From: Brenneria roseae subsp. roseae
GTDB taxonomy: Bacteria > Pseudomonadota > Gammaproteobacteria > Enterobacterales > Enterobacteriaceae
Assembly (NCBI RefSeq): GCF_003115845.1
Contig: NZ_KZ819033.1
Coordinates: forward strand, 93,692-157,691
Direction: 5' to 3'
Length of the DNA stretch: 64,000 bases
The notes beneath the pieces were generated by a model that made no database searches, was not told the origin of the DNA, and was given only the letters and a program-made list of their open reading frames with translations. The position numbers and the translations under genes were made by a program. This document shows, one piece after another, positions 49,151 through 57,518 of this stretch. Numbering within the stretch: position 1 is the first letter of the stretch; each line of letters begins with the position of its first letter.

Positions 49151-50560
49151 ATGTCCGCAGAACATGTTTTGACGATGCTGAATGAACATGAAGTGAAGTT
49201 TGTTGATTTACGCTTCACCGACACCAAAGGTAAAGAACAGCACGTCACCATTCCGGCTCATCAAGTTAACGCTGACTTCTTTGAAGAAGGCAAAATGTTT
49301 GATGGTTCCTCGATTGGCGGCTGGAAAGGCATTAACGAATCCGACATGGTCTTGATGCCAGATGCGAGCACTGCCGTTATCGACCCGTTCTTTGAAGAGT
49401 CTACTCTGATTATCCGTTGCGACATTCTGGAACCAGGCACCATGCAGGGCTACGATCGCGATCCGCGCTCTATCTCCAAACGTGCTGAAGACTTCCTGCG
49501 TTCTTCCGGCATTGCCGATACGGTGCTGTTTGGGCCGGAACCAGAATTCTTCCTGTTTGATGATGTTCGCTTCGGCAGCAACATTTCCGGTTCTCACGTA
49601 GCCATTGACGATATCGAAGGTGCGTGGAACTCCGGCACGAAATACGAAGGCGGCAACAAAGGCCACCGTCCGTCAGTAAAAGGCGGTTACTTCCCGGTTC
49701 CACCAGTAGATTCTTCACAGGATCTGCGCTCTACCATGTGTCTGACCATGGAAGAAATGGGTCTGGTTGTAGAAGCACACCACCATGAAGTAGCAACCGC
49801 TGGTCAGAACGAAGTGGCTACCCGCTTCAATACCATGACCAAAAAAGCAGATGAAATTCAGATTTACAAATACGTCGTGCATAACGTTGCTCATGCGTTC
49901 GGTAAAACCGCGACCTTCATGCCAAAACCCATATTCGGTGACAACGGTTCCGGTATGCACTGCCATATGTCTTTAGCCAAAAACGGCACCAACCTGTTTG
50001 CTGGCGACAAATACGGCGGTCTGTCTGAAACTGCGCTGTTTTACATTGGCGGCATAATCAAACACGCTAAAGCTATCAACGCATTATCCAACCCGACCAC
50101 CAACTCTTACAAGCGTCTGGTCCCGGGTTACGAAGCGCCAGTAATGCTGGCTTACTCCGCACGTAACCGTTCTGCGTCTATCCGTATTCCGGTTGTCGCA
50201 AGTCCGAAAGCACGTCGTATCGAAGTTCGCTTCCCGGATCCGGCGGCTAACCCATACCTGTGTTTCTCAGCGTTGCTGATGGCGGGTCTGGATGGCGTGA
50301 TCAACAAAATCCATCCTGGCGATGCAATGGACAAAAACCTGTACGATCTGCCGCCGGAAGAAGCGAGTGAAATCCCAACCGTTGCAGGTTCTCTGGAAGA
50401 AGCACTGAACGCACTGGATGCAGACCGCGAGTTCCTGACCCGTGGTGGCGTGTTCACTGACGACGCTATCAATGCTTACATCGAGCTGCGCAAAGCAGAA
50501 AATGACCGTATTCGCATGACTCCGCATCCGGTTGAGTTTGAACTGTACTACAGCGTGTAA
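49151..50560 (+). CDS. glnA: Glutamine synthetase, type I
   Basis: The 469-residue enzyme makes glutamine from glutamate and ammonia. Signatures: [17 protein letters not shown], the ATP-binding [21 protein letters not shown], and the adenylylation site NLYDLPPEE near the C-terminus. It heads the glnA-glnL-glnG nitrogen-regulation operon and carries the full NtrC/sigma-54 control region upstream. Confidence 0.99.
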   Translation: MSAEHVLTMLNEHEVKFVDLRFTDTKGKEQHVTIPAHQVNADFFEEGKMFDGSSIGGWKGINESDMVLMPDASTAVIDPFFEESTLIIRCDILEPGTMQGYDRDPRSISKRAEDFLRSSGIADTVLFGPEPEFFLFDDVRFGSNISGSHVAIDDIEGAWNSGTKYEGGNKGHRPSVKGGYFPVPPVDSSQDLRSTMCLTMEEMGLVVEAHHHEVATAGQNEVATRFNTMTKKADEIQIYKYVVHNVAHAFGKTATFMPKPIFGDNGSGMHCHMSLAKNGTNLFAGDKYGGLSETALFYIGGIIKHAKAINALSNPTTNSYKRLVPGYEAPVMLAYSARNRSASIRIPVVASPKARRIEVRFPDPAANPYLCFSALLMAGLDGVINKIHPGDAMDKNLYDLPPEEASEIPTVAGSLEEALNALDADREFLTRGGVFTDDAINAYIELRKAENDRIRMTPHPVEFELYYSV

Positions 50561-50745
50561 TTGAAACTGCGATTAGCCGTACAGTAAAACGGTAGCCCAA
50601 TCGTGCTGACGGTTAGGCTACTGACAGAATGAATCGTTAGTTTGTTTTTTGTGGCGGGCTATTCATGTCCGTCATCCCGGTAGGGGCTAACGTTACGTTA
50701 ATAAAAATTTTTTCTGAAAATTTTTTGTTGCCGTGGAAACTTTTC

Positions 50746-50770
50746 AGCCCATCTCATGATGGGCTTTTTT
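50746..50770 (+). terminator. Intrinsic terminator between glnA and glnL
   Basis: AGCCCATC-TCAT-GATGGGCT followed by six T. It will reduce read-through from the strong glnA promoter into glnL-glnG, as in other enterobacteria. Confidence 0.88.
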
Positions 50771-50787
50771 CTCCACAAACTCTGAAG

Positions 50788-50815
50788 TTGCAACATCATA
50801 TCCATCATATACACT
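50788..50815 (+). promoter_or_regulatory. Putative glnL promoter
   Basis: TTGCAA (50788-50793) and TACACT (50810-50815) with a 16-base spacer. The predicted start falls inside the NtrC site at 50820-50836. Confidence 0.6.
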
Positions 50816-50819
50816 ACTA

Positions 50820-50836
50820 TGCACCAATATGGTGCG
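50820..50836. promoter_or_regulatory. NtrC-binding site over the glnL promoter
   Basis: TGCACCAATATGGTGCG matches the NtrC consensus except for the last base. Placed over the predicted transcription start, it should repress glnL-glnG when NtrC is present, as in E. coli glnLp. Confidence 0.85.
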
Positions 50837-50848
50837 GGAGTCTGCGTT

Positions 50849-51898
50849 ATGGCAACAGGCACGCTGCCCGATGCTGGGCAGATCCTAAATTCTTTAATCA
50901 ACAGCATTTTATTGCTGGATAGCGATCTGGCGATTCATTATTCCAACCCGGCAGCGCAACAATTATTGGCACAAAGCTCGCGTAAATTATCAGGTACGCC
51001 GTTACCTGACTTGCTGGGATATTTTTCTCTGAATATAGATTTGATGCGTGAGAGTCTGGATTCAGGGCAAGGTTTTACGGATAACGAAGTCACCATCGTC
51101 GTGGATGGTAAAGCCCATATCATGTCGCTTACCGCGCAACGGGTGCAGGGTGATTTCATTCTGCTGGAAATGGCGCCGATGGATAACCAACGTCGTCTTA
51201 GCCAGGAGCAGCTCCAGCAGGCTCAGCAACAGGCCGCCCGGGATTTGGTCAGAGGGTTGGCGCACGAGATAAAAAATCCACTGGGTGGATTACGTGGCGC
51301 CGCGCAGCTACTCTCCAAAGCCTTACCCGATCCGGCGCTGACCGAATACACCAAAGTGATCATCGAACAGGCGGATCGTCTGCGCAATCTGGTTGACCGT
51401 CTGCTTGGCCCTCAGCAGCCTGGCCTGCATGTCACCCAAAGCATCCATCAGGTTGCGGAGCGGGTATGCCAACTCGTTTCTCTGGAAAAACCGGACAACG
51501 TGACGCTGGTGAAAGATTACGATCCCAGCCTGCCTGAACTCACGCACGACCCAGATCAGATTGAACAGGTGTTACTGAACATCACGCGTAACGCGTTACA
51601 GGCATTAGGTAAGGAAGGCGGTACCATCACGTTGCGTACCCGTACCGCATTTCAGCTCACCTTACATGGTGTGCGTTATCGCCTCGCTGCACGCATTGAT
51701 ATTGAAGATGACGGCCCAGGTGTACCGGCTCAGTTACAGGATACGCTGTTCTATCCAATGGTCAGCGGTCGGGAAGGTGGCACAGGTTTGGGGTTGTCCA
51801 TTGCACGCAGCCTTATCGATCAACATTCCGGTAAAATTGAATTTAACAGTTGGCCAGGACACACCGAATTCTCGGTCTACCTGCCCATTCGCCAGTGA
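50849..51898 (+). CDS. glnL: Nitrogen sensor histidine kinase/phosphatase NtrB
   Basis: The 349-residue protein equals E. coli GlnL in length. A PAS domain (residues 8-110) precedes the histidine box [20 protein letters not shown] and the ATPase boxes [17 protein letters not shown] and [12 protein letters not shown]. It phosphorylates or dephosphorylates NtrC under control of PII. The start is ATG 50849 ([15 protein letters not shown]), ten codons inside the longest frame, whose beginning is the NtrC-binding palindrome. Confidence 0.98.
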   Translation: MATGTLPDAGQILNSLINSILLLDSDLAIHYSNPAAQQLLAQSSRKLSGTPLPDLLGYFSLNIDLMRESLDSGQGFTDNEVTIVVDGKAHIMSLTAQRVQGDFILLEMAPMDNQRRLSQEQLQQAQQQAARDLVRGLAHEIKNPLGGLRGAAQLLSKALPDPALTEYTKVIIEQADRLRNLVDRLLGPQQPGLHVTQSIHQVAERVCQLVSLEKPDNVTLVKDYDPSLPELTHDPDQIEQVLLNITRNALQALGKEGGTITLRTRTAFQLTLHGVRYRLAARIDIEDDGPGVPAQLQDTLFYPMVSGREGGTGLGLSIARSLIDQHSGKIEFNSWPGHTEFSVYLPIRQ

Positions 51899-51906
51899 GG
51901 TTCACA

Positions 51907-53319
51907 ATGCAACGAGGGATAGTCTGGATTGTCGATGACGATAGCTCCATCCGTTGGGTGCTCGAACGTGCGCTCACTGGTGCGGGTTTAACCTGTGCGA
52001 CGTTTGATAACGGAAACCAGGCTCTGCATGCGTTGGCAACACAAACGCCAGACGTACTGTTGTCCGATATCCGTATGCCGGGAATGGATGGGCTGGCATT
52101 ATTGCAGCAAATAAAACAACGTCATCCTATGTTACCGGTCATCATTATGACTGCGCATTCCGATCTGGACGCAGCCGTCAGCGCCTATCAGCAAGGCGCA
52201 TTTGATTACCTTCCAAAACCTTTTGATATCGACGAAGCGGTCGCGCTGGTCGAACGAGCCATCAGTCACTATCTGGAACAGCAGCAGCCCGTTCGTAGTC
52301 AACCGATCAACGGCCCGACAACGGATATCATTGGTGAAGCGCCTGCAATGCAGGATGTGTTTCGGATCATTGGCCGTCTGTCACGTTCTTCCATCAGCGT
52401 GCTGATCAACGGAGAATCCGGTACCGGTAAAGAACTCGTTGCCCATGCTCTGCACCGCCATAGTCCGCGGGCCAAGGCACCTTTTATCGCCCTGAACATG
52501 GCGGCAATTCCAAAGGATTTGATCGAATCAGAATTGTTTGGCCATGAGAAAGGCGCATTTACCGGCGCTAATCAAATTCGTCAGGGACGCTTCGAGCAGG
52601 CCGATGGCGGTACGCTGTTTCTGGATGAAATCGGCGATATGCCGCTCGATGTCCAGACTCGTTTATTGCGCGTATTGGCTGACGGTCAGTTTTATCGGGT
52701 TGGTGGCTACGCCGCGGTTAAAGTGGATGTGCGAATTATTGCAGCGACGCACCAAAACCTTGAACTGCGGGTACAGGAAGGAAAGTTTCGTGAAGACCTT
52801 TTTCACCGTCTGAATGTTATTCGTGTTCACCTGCCACCGCTGCGTGAACGCCGTGAGGATATTCCTCGTCTGGCGCGCTACTTTTTGCAGGCGACGGCCA
52901 AAGAACTGGGCGTGGAACCGAAAAATCTGCATCCGGAAACAGAAACGGCACTCACCCGCCTGCCCTGGCCGGGCAACGTGCGGCAACTGGAAAACACCTG
53001 TCGCTGGTTGACGGTCATGGCGGCTGGTCAGGAAGTGCTGATTCAGGATTTGCCACCAGAGTTATTTGAAACCACCGCTCCCGATTCCACCGTTCATATG
53101 TTGCCAGACAGTTGGGCAACCCTATTGGCACAGTGGGCAGATCGGGCATTGCGTTCCGGTCATCAAAATCTGTTGGCAGAAGCGCAACCCGAAATGGAAA
53201 GAACCTTGCTCACCACCGCGCTGCGGCATACACAGGGACATAAGCAGGAAGCGGCCCGCTTATTGGGATGGGGAAGAAATACCCTTACGCGCAAGCTGAA
53301 AGAACTGGGAATGGAGTAA
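51907..53319 (+). CDS. glnG: Nitrogen regulation response regulator NtrC
   Basis: The 470-residue sigma-54 activator has a receiver domain with the phosphorylation site [12 protein letters not shown], an AAA+ domain with [12 protein letters not shown] and GAFTGA, and a C-terminal Fis-type helix-turn-helix ([26 protein letters not shown]). It activates glnA and other nitrogen genes. The ATG at 51907 aligns with MQRGIVW of E. coli and lies nine bases behind the glnL stop. Confidence 0.99.
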   Translation: MQRGIVWIVDDDSSIRWVLERALTGAGLTCATFDNGNQALHALATQTPDVLLSDIRMPGMDGLALLQQIKQRHPMLPVIIMTAHSDLDAAVSAYQQGAFDYLPKPFDIDEAVALVERAISHYLEQQQPVRSQPINGPTTDIIGEAPAMQDVFRIIGRLSRSSISVLINGESGTGKELVAHALHRHSPRAKAPFIALNMAAIPKDLIESELFGHEKGAFTGANQIRQGRFEQADGGTLFLDEIGDMPLDVQTRLLRVLADGQFYRVGGYAAVKVDVRIIAATHQNLELRVQEGKFREDLFHRLNVIRVHLPPLRERREDIPRLARYFLQATAKELGVEPKNLHPETETALTRLPWPGNVRQLENTCRWLTVMAAGQEVLIQDLPPELFETTAPDSTVHMLPDSWATLLAQWADRALRSGHQNLLAEAQPEMERTLLTTALRHTQGHKQEAARLLGWGRNTLTRKLKELGME

Positions 53320-53583
53320 TCAAGGCTTGCACATCTATTTTGTGCAAGCACTTTCACCGTAGCGCAAGGATAGCGGTATCGCATCTAACCGTCAGGCGGC
53401 CCCCAAAACACCGCCGCCATGGGTGATCCAGAAACACACTCGTGCTACTTCGGAAAGCAGCTGGTGACAAGCTGTGAAAATTAGCGTGAAAAATACAATC
53501 TGGCGCACGAAATTGTCATAAATTTGTTCTTTACTTGCCGTTGGCCAGCAGTATGATCATGTCGCTGATTCGGGAGGAGTATC
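53320..53583. other. Gap between glnG and yshB
   Basis: The region holds the 3' end of the glnALG transcript (inverted TTGCACA...TGTGCAA at 53327-53347, a possible terminator stem) and presumably the yshB promoter. No other gene is visible. Confidence 0.5.
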
Positions 53584-53706
53584 ATGCTGGATTCATTAAT
53601 TTCCATAGTGACACACAGCGCTGAAATAAGCTCTGCTGCGAGCCATTCACCGCAAACAGCGATTGCCGCTGTCCTGTGCGCCGCTTTGATCAACTTCTTT
53701 AGTTAA
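53584..53706 (+). CDS. yshB: Small membrane protein YshB
   Basis: A 40-residue frame starts with a very good ribosome binding site (GGGAGGAG seven bases upstream). Its end, HSPQTAIAAVLCAALINFFS, is very close to the end of E. coli YshB (36 residues, HTPQTAVAAVLCAAMIGLFS from memory), and the location between glnG and hemN is the same. The C-terminal 20 residues are one hydrophobic segment. In Salmonella YshB has been connected to intracellular survival; the biochemical role is unknown. Confidence 0.85.
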   Translation: MLDSLISIVTHSAEISSAASHSPQTAIAAVLCAALINFFS

Positions 53707-53744
53707 CACACCGCCATCTCAATGCCGGTGTTCTCACTAAAAGT

Positions 53745-53820
53745 AAAAAAACGCCTGAAGCGTTTTTAAATGCCATTTATGGCGGCCCTTAGGGCGGCGA
53801 GCAGAATGCCCGCCATAAAA
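53745..53820. repeat. Member of the 73-bp hairpin repeat family, acting as terminator between yshB and hemN
   Basis: AAAAACGC-CTGAA-GCGTTTTT (53747-53767) is a bidirectional terminator hairpin. It is followed by GCCATTTATGGCGGCCCTTAGGG (core of the family; compare 55297-55470 and 57194-57290) and an outer stem ATGGCGG...CCGCCAT. Confidence 0.75.
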
Positions 53821-53836
53821 TGTGGCTGTTTTTTTA

Positions 53837-55210
53837 TTAGATCACCCGAGAAAATTGCTGCGTCCGTATTTTATCCCGCAGGTAACTATCGAAACACATG
53901 CAGATATTACGGATCAACAGACGCCCTTTCGGCGTAACCGCAATCCCGGCTTCCTGCATATCCACCAGCCCATCAGCCGCTAATGGTGCCAACTGCTGCA
54001 AATCCTGCGCAAAATAGGACTGAAAATCGATACCGTAATCCGCTTCAATTGCCTGATAGCTTAGCTGGAAATTACAAATCAGCGTCTTGATGACATCACG
54101 CCGGATGCAATCATCCTGCGTCAGTTGCAATCCACGCCACAACGCATTTCCTGAATCCCTGACCTGAGCATAATAGCGTTTCAGTTCCTTCTGATTTTGG
54201 GCATAACTATCACCGATCATACTAATCGCCGATACCCCCATGCCCAGCAAATCGCTATCTCCCTGGGTTGTGTAGCCCTGGAAATTACGATGCAGCGTTC
54301 CCGCCCGCTGCGCCACCGCCAGTTCATCATCTGGACGTGCAAAGTGATCCATACCAATAAACTGGTAACCTGATTGCGTCAGGGTGCTGATTGTCTGCTG
54401 CAAAATCTCCATCTTCTGTTCTGCATCCGGCAAATCAGCCTCTTTGATTTTCCGCTGAGCCGCAAACAAGCCGGGTAAATGCGCATAGTTAAACACACTG
54501 AGCCGGTGTGGGTTCAGTTCAGCGACACGCTGTAGCGTAAATGCAAAACTTTCAGGGGTCTGCTTTGGCAAGCCATAAATCAGATCAATATTGGTTGACG
54601 TAAAACCCAGAGATTTCGCTCGCGCGATCAATGCAAAAATGAAATCTTCATCCTGTTCACGATTGACCAGATTCTGTACTTCTTTATTAAAATCCTGTAC
54701 CCCCATGCTCAGGCGATTAAATCCTTCGGCGCGCAGGTGATCGAGAACATCCAGCTCAATTTCACGAGGATCAACTTCCAGCGACAGCTCGGCCTGAGTT
54801 GAAAAAGAATATTGCTCACGCAGCAGCCGCATCAAGCGACTAATCTGCGATTTATTCAAATAGGTCGGCGTACCGCCTCCCCAATGCATTTGCGTCACCG
54901 TTCGTCCGGCAAACAACGGAGCCCGCTGGCGGATTTCTTGTTCCAGCACATCAAGGTATTCATCCGCTTTATGCTGCTGGCGCGTGACCAGCTTATTACA
55001 GCCGCAGAAATAGCATAGACGGTGGCAAAATGGGATATGGACATATAGCGAGAGCGCTCGCTGTGGATAACGCGCAATAGCCTGCCGAAAAGCAGGCTCA
55101 TCGAACTGTTCACTGAACTCCAGCGCTGTGGGATAAGACGTGTAACGGGGCCCGGAATAGTTATATTTTTGAATCAGGGCTAAATCCCAATCAACTGACT
55201 GTACGGACAT
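53837..55210 (-). CDS. hemN: Oxygen-independent coproporphyrinogen III oxidase
   Basis: The 457-residue radical SAM enzyme equals E. coli HemN in length. The 4Fe-4S cysteines are in HIPFCHRLCYFCGCNK; downstream are HWGGGTPTYL and NIDLIYGLPKQT. It converts coproporphyrinogen III to protoporphyrinogen IX without oxygen. I chose the ATG at 55210, preceded by AGGAAGGAG; the GTG three codons earlier is part of that binding site region. Confidence 0.98.
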   Translation of the reverse strand: MSVQSVDWDLALIQKYNYSGPRYTSYPTALEFSEQFDEPAFRQAIARYPQRALSLYVHIPFCHRLCYFCGCNKLVTRQQHKADEYLDVLEQEIRQRAPLFAGRTVTQMHWGGGTPTYLNKSQISRLMRLLREQYSFSTQAELSLEVDPREIELDVLDHLRAEGFNRLSMGVQDFNKEVQNLVNREQDEDFIFALIARAKSLGFTSTNIDLIYGLPKQTPESFAFTLQRVAELNPHRLSVFNYAHLPGLFAAQRKIKEADLPDAEQKMEILQQTISTLTQSGYQFIGMDHFARPDDELAVAQRAGTLHRNFQGYTTQGDSDLLGMGVSAISMIGDSYAQNQKELKRYYAQVRDSGNALWRGLQLTQDDCIRRDVIKTLICNFQLSYQAIEADYGIDFQSYFAQDLQQLAPLAADGLVDMQEAGIAVTPKGRLLIRNICMCFDSYLRDKIRTQQFSRVI

Positions 55211-55296
55211 GCTGCTCACTCCTTCCTGTCTTTGTTATTGGCCAAATCCTTGCCCTCCCTCTACGGGGTCGCCGGAAACTTACCCTTTTACGGATC

Positions 55297-55470
55297 GTTT
55301 AAAAACGCTCCCGGCGTTTTTTTATTCGTCTCATCCCTGAGACTCACCCTAAGGGCCGCCACCAGTGGCGTTTAAAAACGCTCCCGGCGTTTTTTTATTC
55401 GTCTCATCCCTGAGACTCACCCTAAGGGCCGCCACCAGTGGCGTTTAAAAACGCTCCCGGCGTTTTTTTC
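55297..55470. repeat. Tandem array of a 73-bp hairpin repeat, 2.4 copies
   Basis: Units start at 55297, 55370 and 55443 with a period of exactly 73 bases; the first two are identical and the third is cut after 28 bases. Each unit has the palindrome AAAACGC-TCCCG-GCGTTTT, then a 46-base core with GTCTCATCCCTGAGAC and CCTAAGGGCCGCCACCAGTGGC. Related elements flank yshB/hemN and engB/spf. The array separates hemN from the yihI unit and should act as a terminator in both directions. Confidence 0.92.
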
Positions 55471-55612
55471 TTGGGCGTATCAATGGCGATCGGCCATTCA
55501 TAACTGCACGATGTAATCGGTTTTTCCGTTTCGACAGGAGCCAGAGTTTACCTAACAGGCAAACCAGATAAAACGTAACCAGCAATACCAGTAACAGAAA
55601 CAGCAATTTCAT
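55445..55612 (-). CDS. Small membrane protein coupled to yihI, tail encoded by the repeat array
   Basis: An ATG lies three bases after the yihI stop codon, giving a 55-residue frame on the minus strand. Residues 2-26 form one hydrophobic segment (KLLFLLLVLLVTFYLVCLL); the rest is strongly basic (SKRKNRLHRA, RPRKKRRERF). The last codons and the TAA stop come from the 73-bp repeat. The tight spacing to yihI argues for translation. I do not recognise it firmly; from memory some gammaproteobacteria have a DUF2489 gene between yihI and hemN, and this may be its shortened relative. Confidence 0.55.
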   Translation of the reverse strand: MKLLFLLLVLLVTFYLVCLLGKLWLLSKRKNRLHRAVMNGRSPLIRPRKKRRERF

Positions 55613-55615
55613 CGA

Positions 55616-56143
55616 TTAGAATGCATCTTTCGGGTTATTGCGCTTCAGAAGTTGCAGCATATCTTCCTGTTGCTCTTCTTCGTCATCCCCCAGTTCAATA
55701 CCAAGCTGCTCCATCAACATATCAATACGATCCAGCGTTTCATCAACCCAGGATTGCTCTTTGGCACTCAGCGTTTCTCCGTTATCCAGACGATCCAGCA
55801 GCGCATCCAAACGAGTATCGTTTTCCAGCATCGCCAGTTCTTCTTCGGGCGACATGGCGGCAGGTGTTACCGGTTCTTTGACTGCTCGGGTGACAGATTT
55901 GGATTTTGCAGATACGGTTTCCTGAATCCCCAACGGAATCGGTTTTTTACTACCTATGCGTGGATCGGCAGCGTTACGCTGTCCGGCAGTTCCATTTGAC
56001 GGACCTTTTTCCTGAGCACGGCTTCCAGCTACATGACCACGGTGTTTTTTCTGACGTTTCCTGTCACGTGCTTCCCGATCCAGCTCTTCGCGGGTTTTTC
56101 TTTTGATTTTGGGTTTGGCGGACCCTTTAACTGATTGGCTCAT
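55616..56143 (-). CDS. yihI: Der GTPase-activating protein YihI
   Basis: The 175-residue protein matches E. coli YihI (169): a basic N-terminal part with [24 protein letters not shown], the motif [13 protein letters not shown], and an acidic C-terminal domain with [30 protein letters not shown]. YihI stimulates the GTPase Der and so tunes 50S subunit assembly. ATG 56143 is chosen by alignment; 26 further codons upstream are not supported. It diverges from engB, another ribosome-assembly GTPase. Confidence 0.95.
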   Translation of the reverse strand: MSQSVKGSAKPKIKRKTREELDREARDRKRQKKHRGHVAGSRAQEKGPSNGTAGQRNAADPRIGSKKPIPLGIQETVSAKSKSVTRAVKEPVTPAAMSPEEELAMLENDTRLDALLDRLDNGETLSAKEQSWVDETLDRIDMLMEQLGIELGDDEEEQQEDMLQLLKRNNPKDAF

Positions 56144-56265
56144 AATGTTGTTCTCAGGTACACAGGTGAAGGTAATTGCGGCGGAATCTAGCAGAAAGCC
56201 CGACAATAAAAAAGTACTCACATAGACTGATGATGGTTTTCATTATTTCAGACTTGAATATAGGC

Positions 56266-56300
56266 TATACCCATTGCCTTTCAAGGTGCAAGGAAGCCGC
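56266..56300 (+). repeat. Diverged copy of the TATACCC short interspersed repeat
   Basis: TATACCCATTGCCTTTCAAG followed by GTGCAAGGAAGCCGC resembles the longer enterobacterial form of this element. It lies in the yihI/engB divergent region. Confidence 0.45.
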
Positions 56301-56460
56301 CCATCGAATGTCTCTCTCGTCACATCGCGAACCGCGACGACCAGATACGCGAGGCAATCCAGCACATCAGGAACCAGATTTCGGCACAGATAAAGCCGCC
56401 TTTATTGTCAGTTACAGGTATAATCCCCAACCTGACTCGATCCAGACAGAGATAATCATT

Positions 56461-57102
56461 GTGACCCAGCAATATAACTACCACATGACGCATTTTGTCA
56501 TCAGCGCCCCGGATATTCGCCACCTGGCAACAGATAGCGGTATTGAAGTTGCCTTTGCTGGGCGCTCTAACGCCGGAAAATCCAGCGCGCTGAACACGCT
56601 GACCAATCAAAAAAACCTGGCGCGTACCAGTAAAACACCGGGAAGAACGCAGCTCATCAACCTGTTTGAAGTTGTGGCAGGCGTTCGTTTGGTGGACTTA
56701 CCCGGTTACGGTTATGCCGATGTGCCGGAAGCCATGAAACTCAAGTGGCAACGCTCGCTGGGCGAATATCTTCAGAAGCGTAATAGTCTGAAAGGCCTGG
56801 TGATACTGATGGATATCCGCCACCCGCTGAAAGATCTCGATCAACAAATGCTATTGTGGGCAGTTGATGCACAGCTTCCCGTTCTGGTTCTGCTGACCAA
56901 AGCGGACAAATTGGCATCTGGCGCACGTAAAGCTCAACTTGATATGGTACGTGAAGCGGTATTGCCATTTATGGGTGATATTCAGGTGGAAGCCTTTTCT
57001 TCACTGAAGAAACTGGGCGTTGAGAAATTACGTCAGAAGCTTGATAGCTGGTTCAGCTCGTTGCCATCTATCGATGAGGAAGAAGAACAGAAAAGCGAGT
57101 AA
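56461..57102 (+). CDS. engB: Ribosome biogenesis GTPase EngB (YihA/YsxC)
   Basis: The 213-residue GTPase has G1 [17 protein letters not shown]2/G3 [12 protein letters not shown] and [12 protein letters not shown], and G4 [12 protein letters not shown]. It is needed for large ribosomal subunit assembly. The start is GTG at 56461, which aligns with MTNLNYQQTHF of E. coli and has GAGAT upstream; the long in-frame extension to 56176 has no homologue. Confidence 0.97.
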   Translation: MTQQYNYHMTHFVISAPDIRHLATDSGIEVAFAGRSNAGKSSALNTLTNQKNLARTSKTPGRTQLINLFEVVAGVRLVDLPGYGYADVPEAMKLKWQRSLGEYLQKRNSLKGLVILMDIRHPLKDLDQQMLLWAVDAQLPVLVLLTKADKLASGARKAQLDMVREAVLPFMGDIQVEAFSSLKKLGVEKLRQKLDSWFSSLPSIDEEEEQKSE

Positions 57103-57136
57103 TTCCTGTTTCCTGCCAATCCTGAACTGCCCCAAT

Positions 57137-57290
57137 AAAAAATTTCCGGGAAATATTTTCAACGTCGCTTGTGACGGGCTGAACGTCCGTCATAAAAAAA
57201 CGCGGGGGAGCGTTATAAACGCCACTGGTGGCGGGCTCATAGGGGTGAGCTTCAGGAATGAGACGAATAAAAAACGCCCCAGTCAAAAAT
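57137..57290. repeat. Composite of the hairpin repeat family merging into the Spot 42 terminator
   Basis: From left to right: AAAAAATTTCCGGGAAATATTTT (as at 15808), the pair GACGGGCT...GTCCGTC, hairpin AACGC-GGGGGA-GCGTT, then the core GCCACTGGTGGCGG...ATAGGG and AATGAGACGAATAAAAAACGCC. The last bases are the Spot 42 terminator T-run read on the other strand. The core is the same as in the array at 55297-55470, in the opposite genomic orientation relative to yihI-engB. Confidence 0.75.
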
Positions 57291-57374
57291 GACCGGGGCG
57301 GCTAATATTCAGCCAAATCCGATTACGTGAAGTAAAAGGTCTGAAAGATAGAACATCTTACCTCTGTACCCTAC
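57269..57374 (-). ncRNA. spf: Spot 42 regulatory RNA
   Basis: The minus strand from 57374 starts GTAGGGTACAGAGGTAAGAT and continues like E. coli Spot 42 almost unchanged through the ACGTAATCGGATTTGGC region to a GC-rich terminator ending GGGGCGTTTTTT. The 5' unpaired segment that base-pairs with galK and other targets is conserved. Spot 42 is an Hfq-dependent RNA repressed by CRP-cAMP and represses catabolic genes when glucose is present. Its position between polA and engB is as in E. coli. A promoter TTGTTC / TAGAGT with 16-base spacing lies just upstream. Confidence 0.96.
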
Positions 57375-57518
57375 GTCTTTAACTCTACCCTATTTTTTCG
57401 TCGGAACAAAGGTTTTTTTGTTGTTTACTTTCATAAAAATTGGCAACCAGCTACACAAAGTCAAACCAGGTCACACTATCCTGTTATTTTATTACAGAAA
57501 TATATGACCCAACCTGGC

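Noticed and set aside
55297..55470. CRISPR array
   Set aside because: The units are contiguous tandem repeats without unique spacers, carry terminator hairpins, and no cas gene is near.
57460..57480. CRP site upstream of spf
   Set aside because: Only one half-site (TGTGA on the minus strand) is clear and it lies about 100 bases from the RNA start, further than expected for the repressing site.
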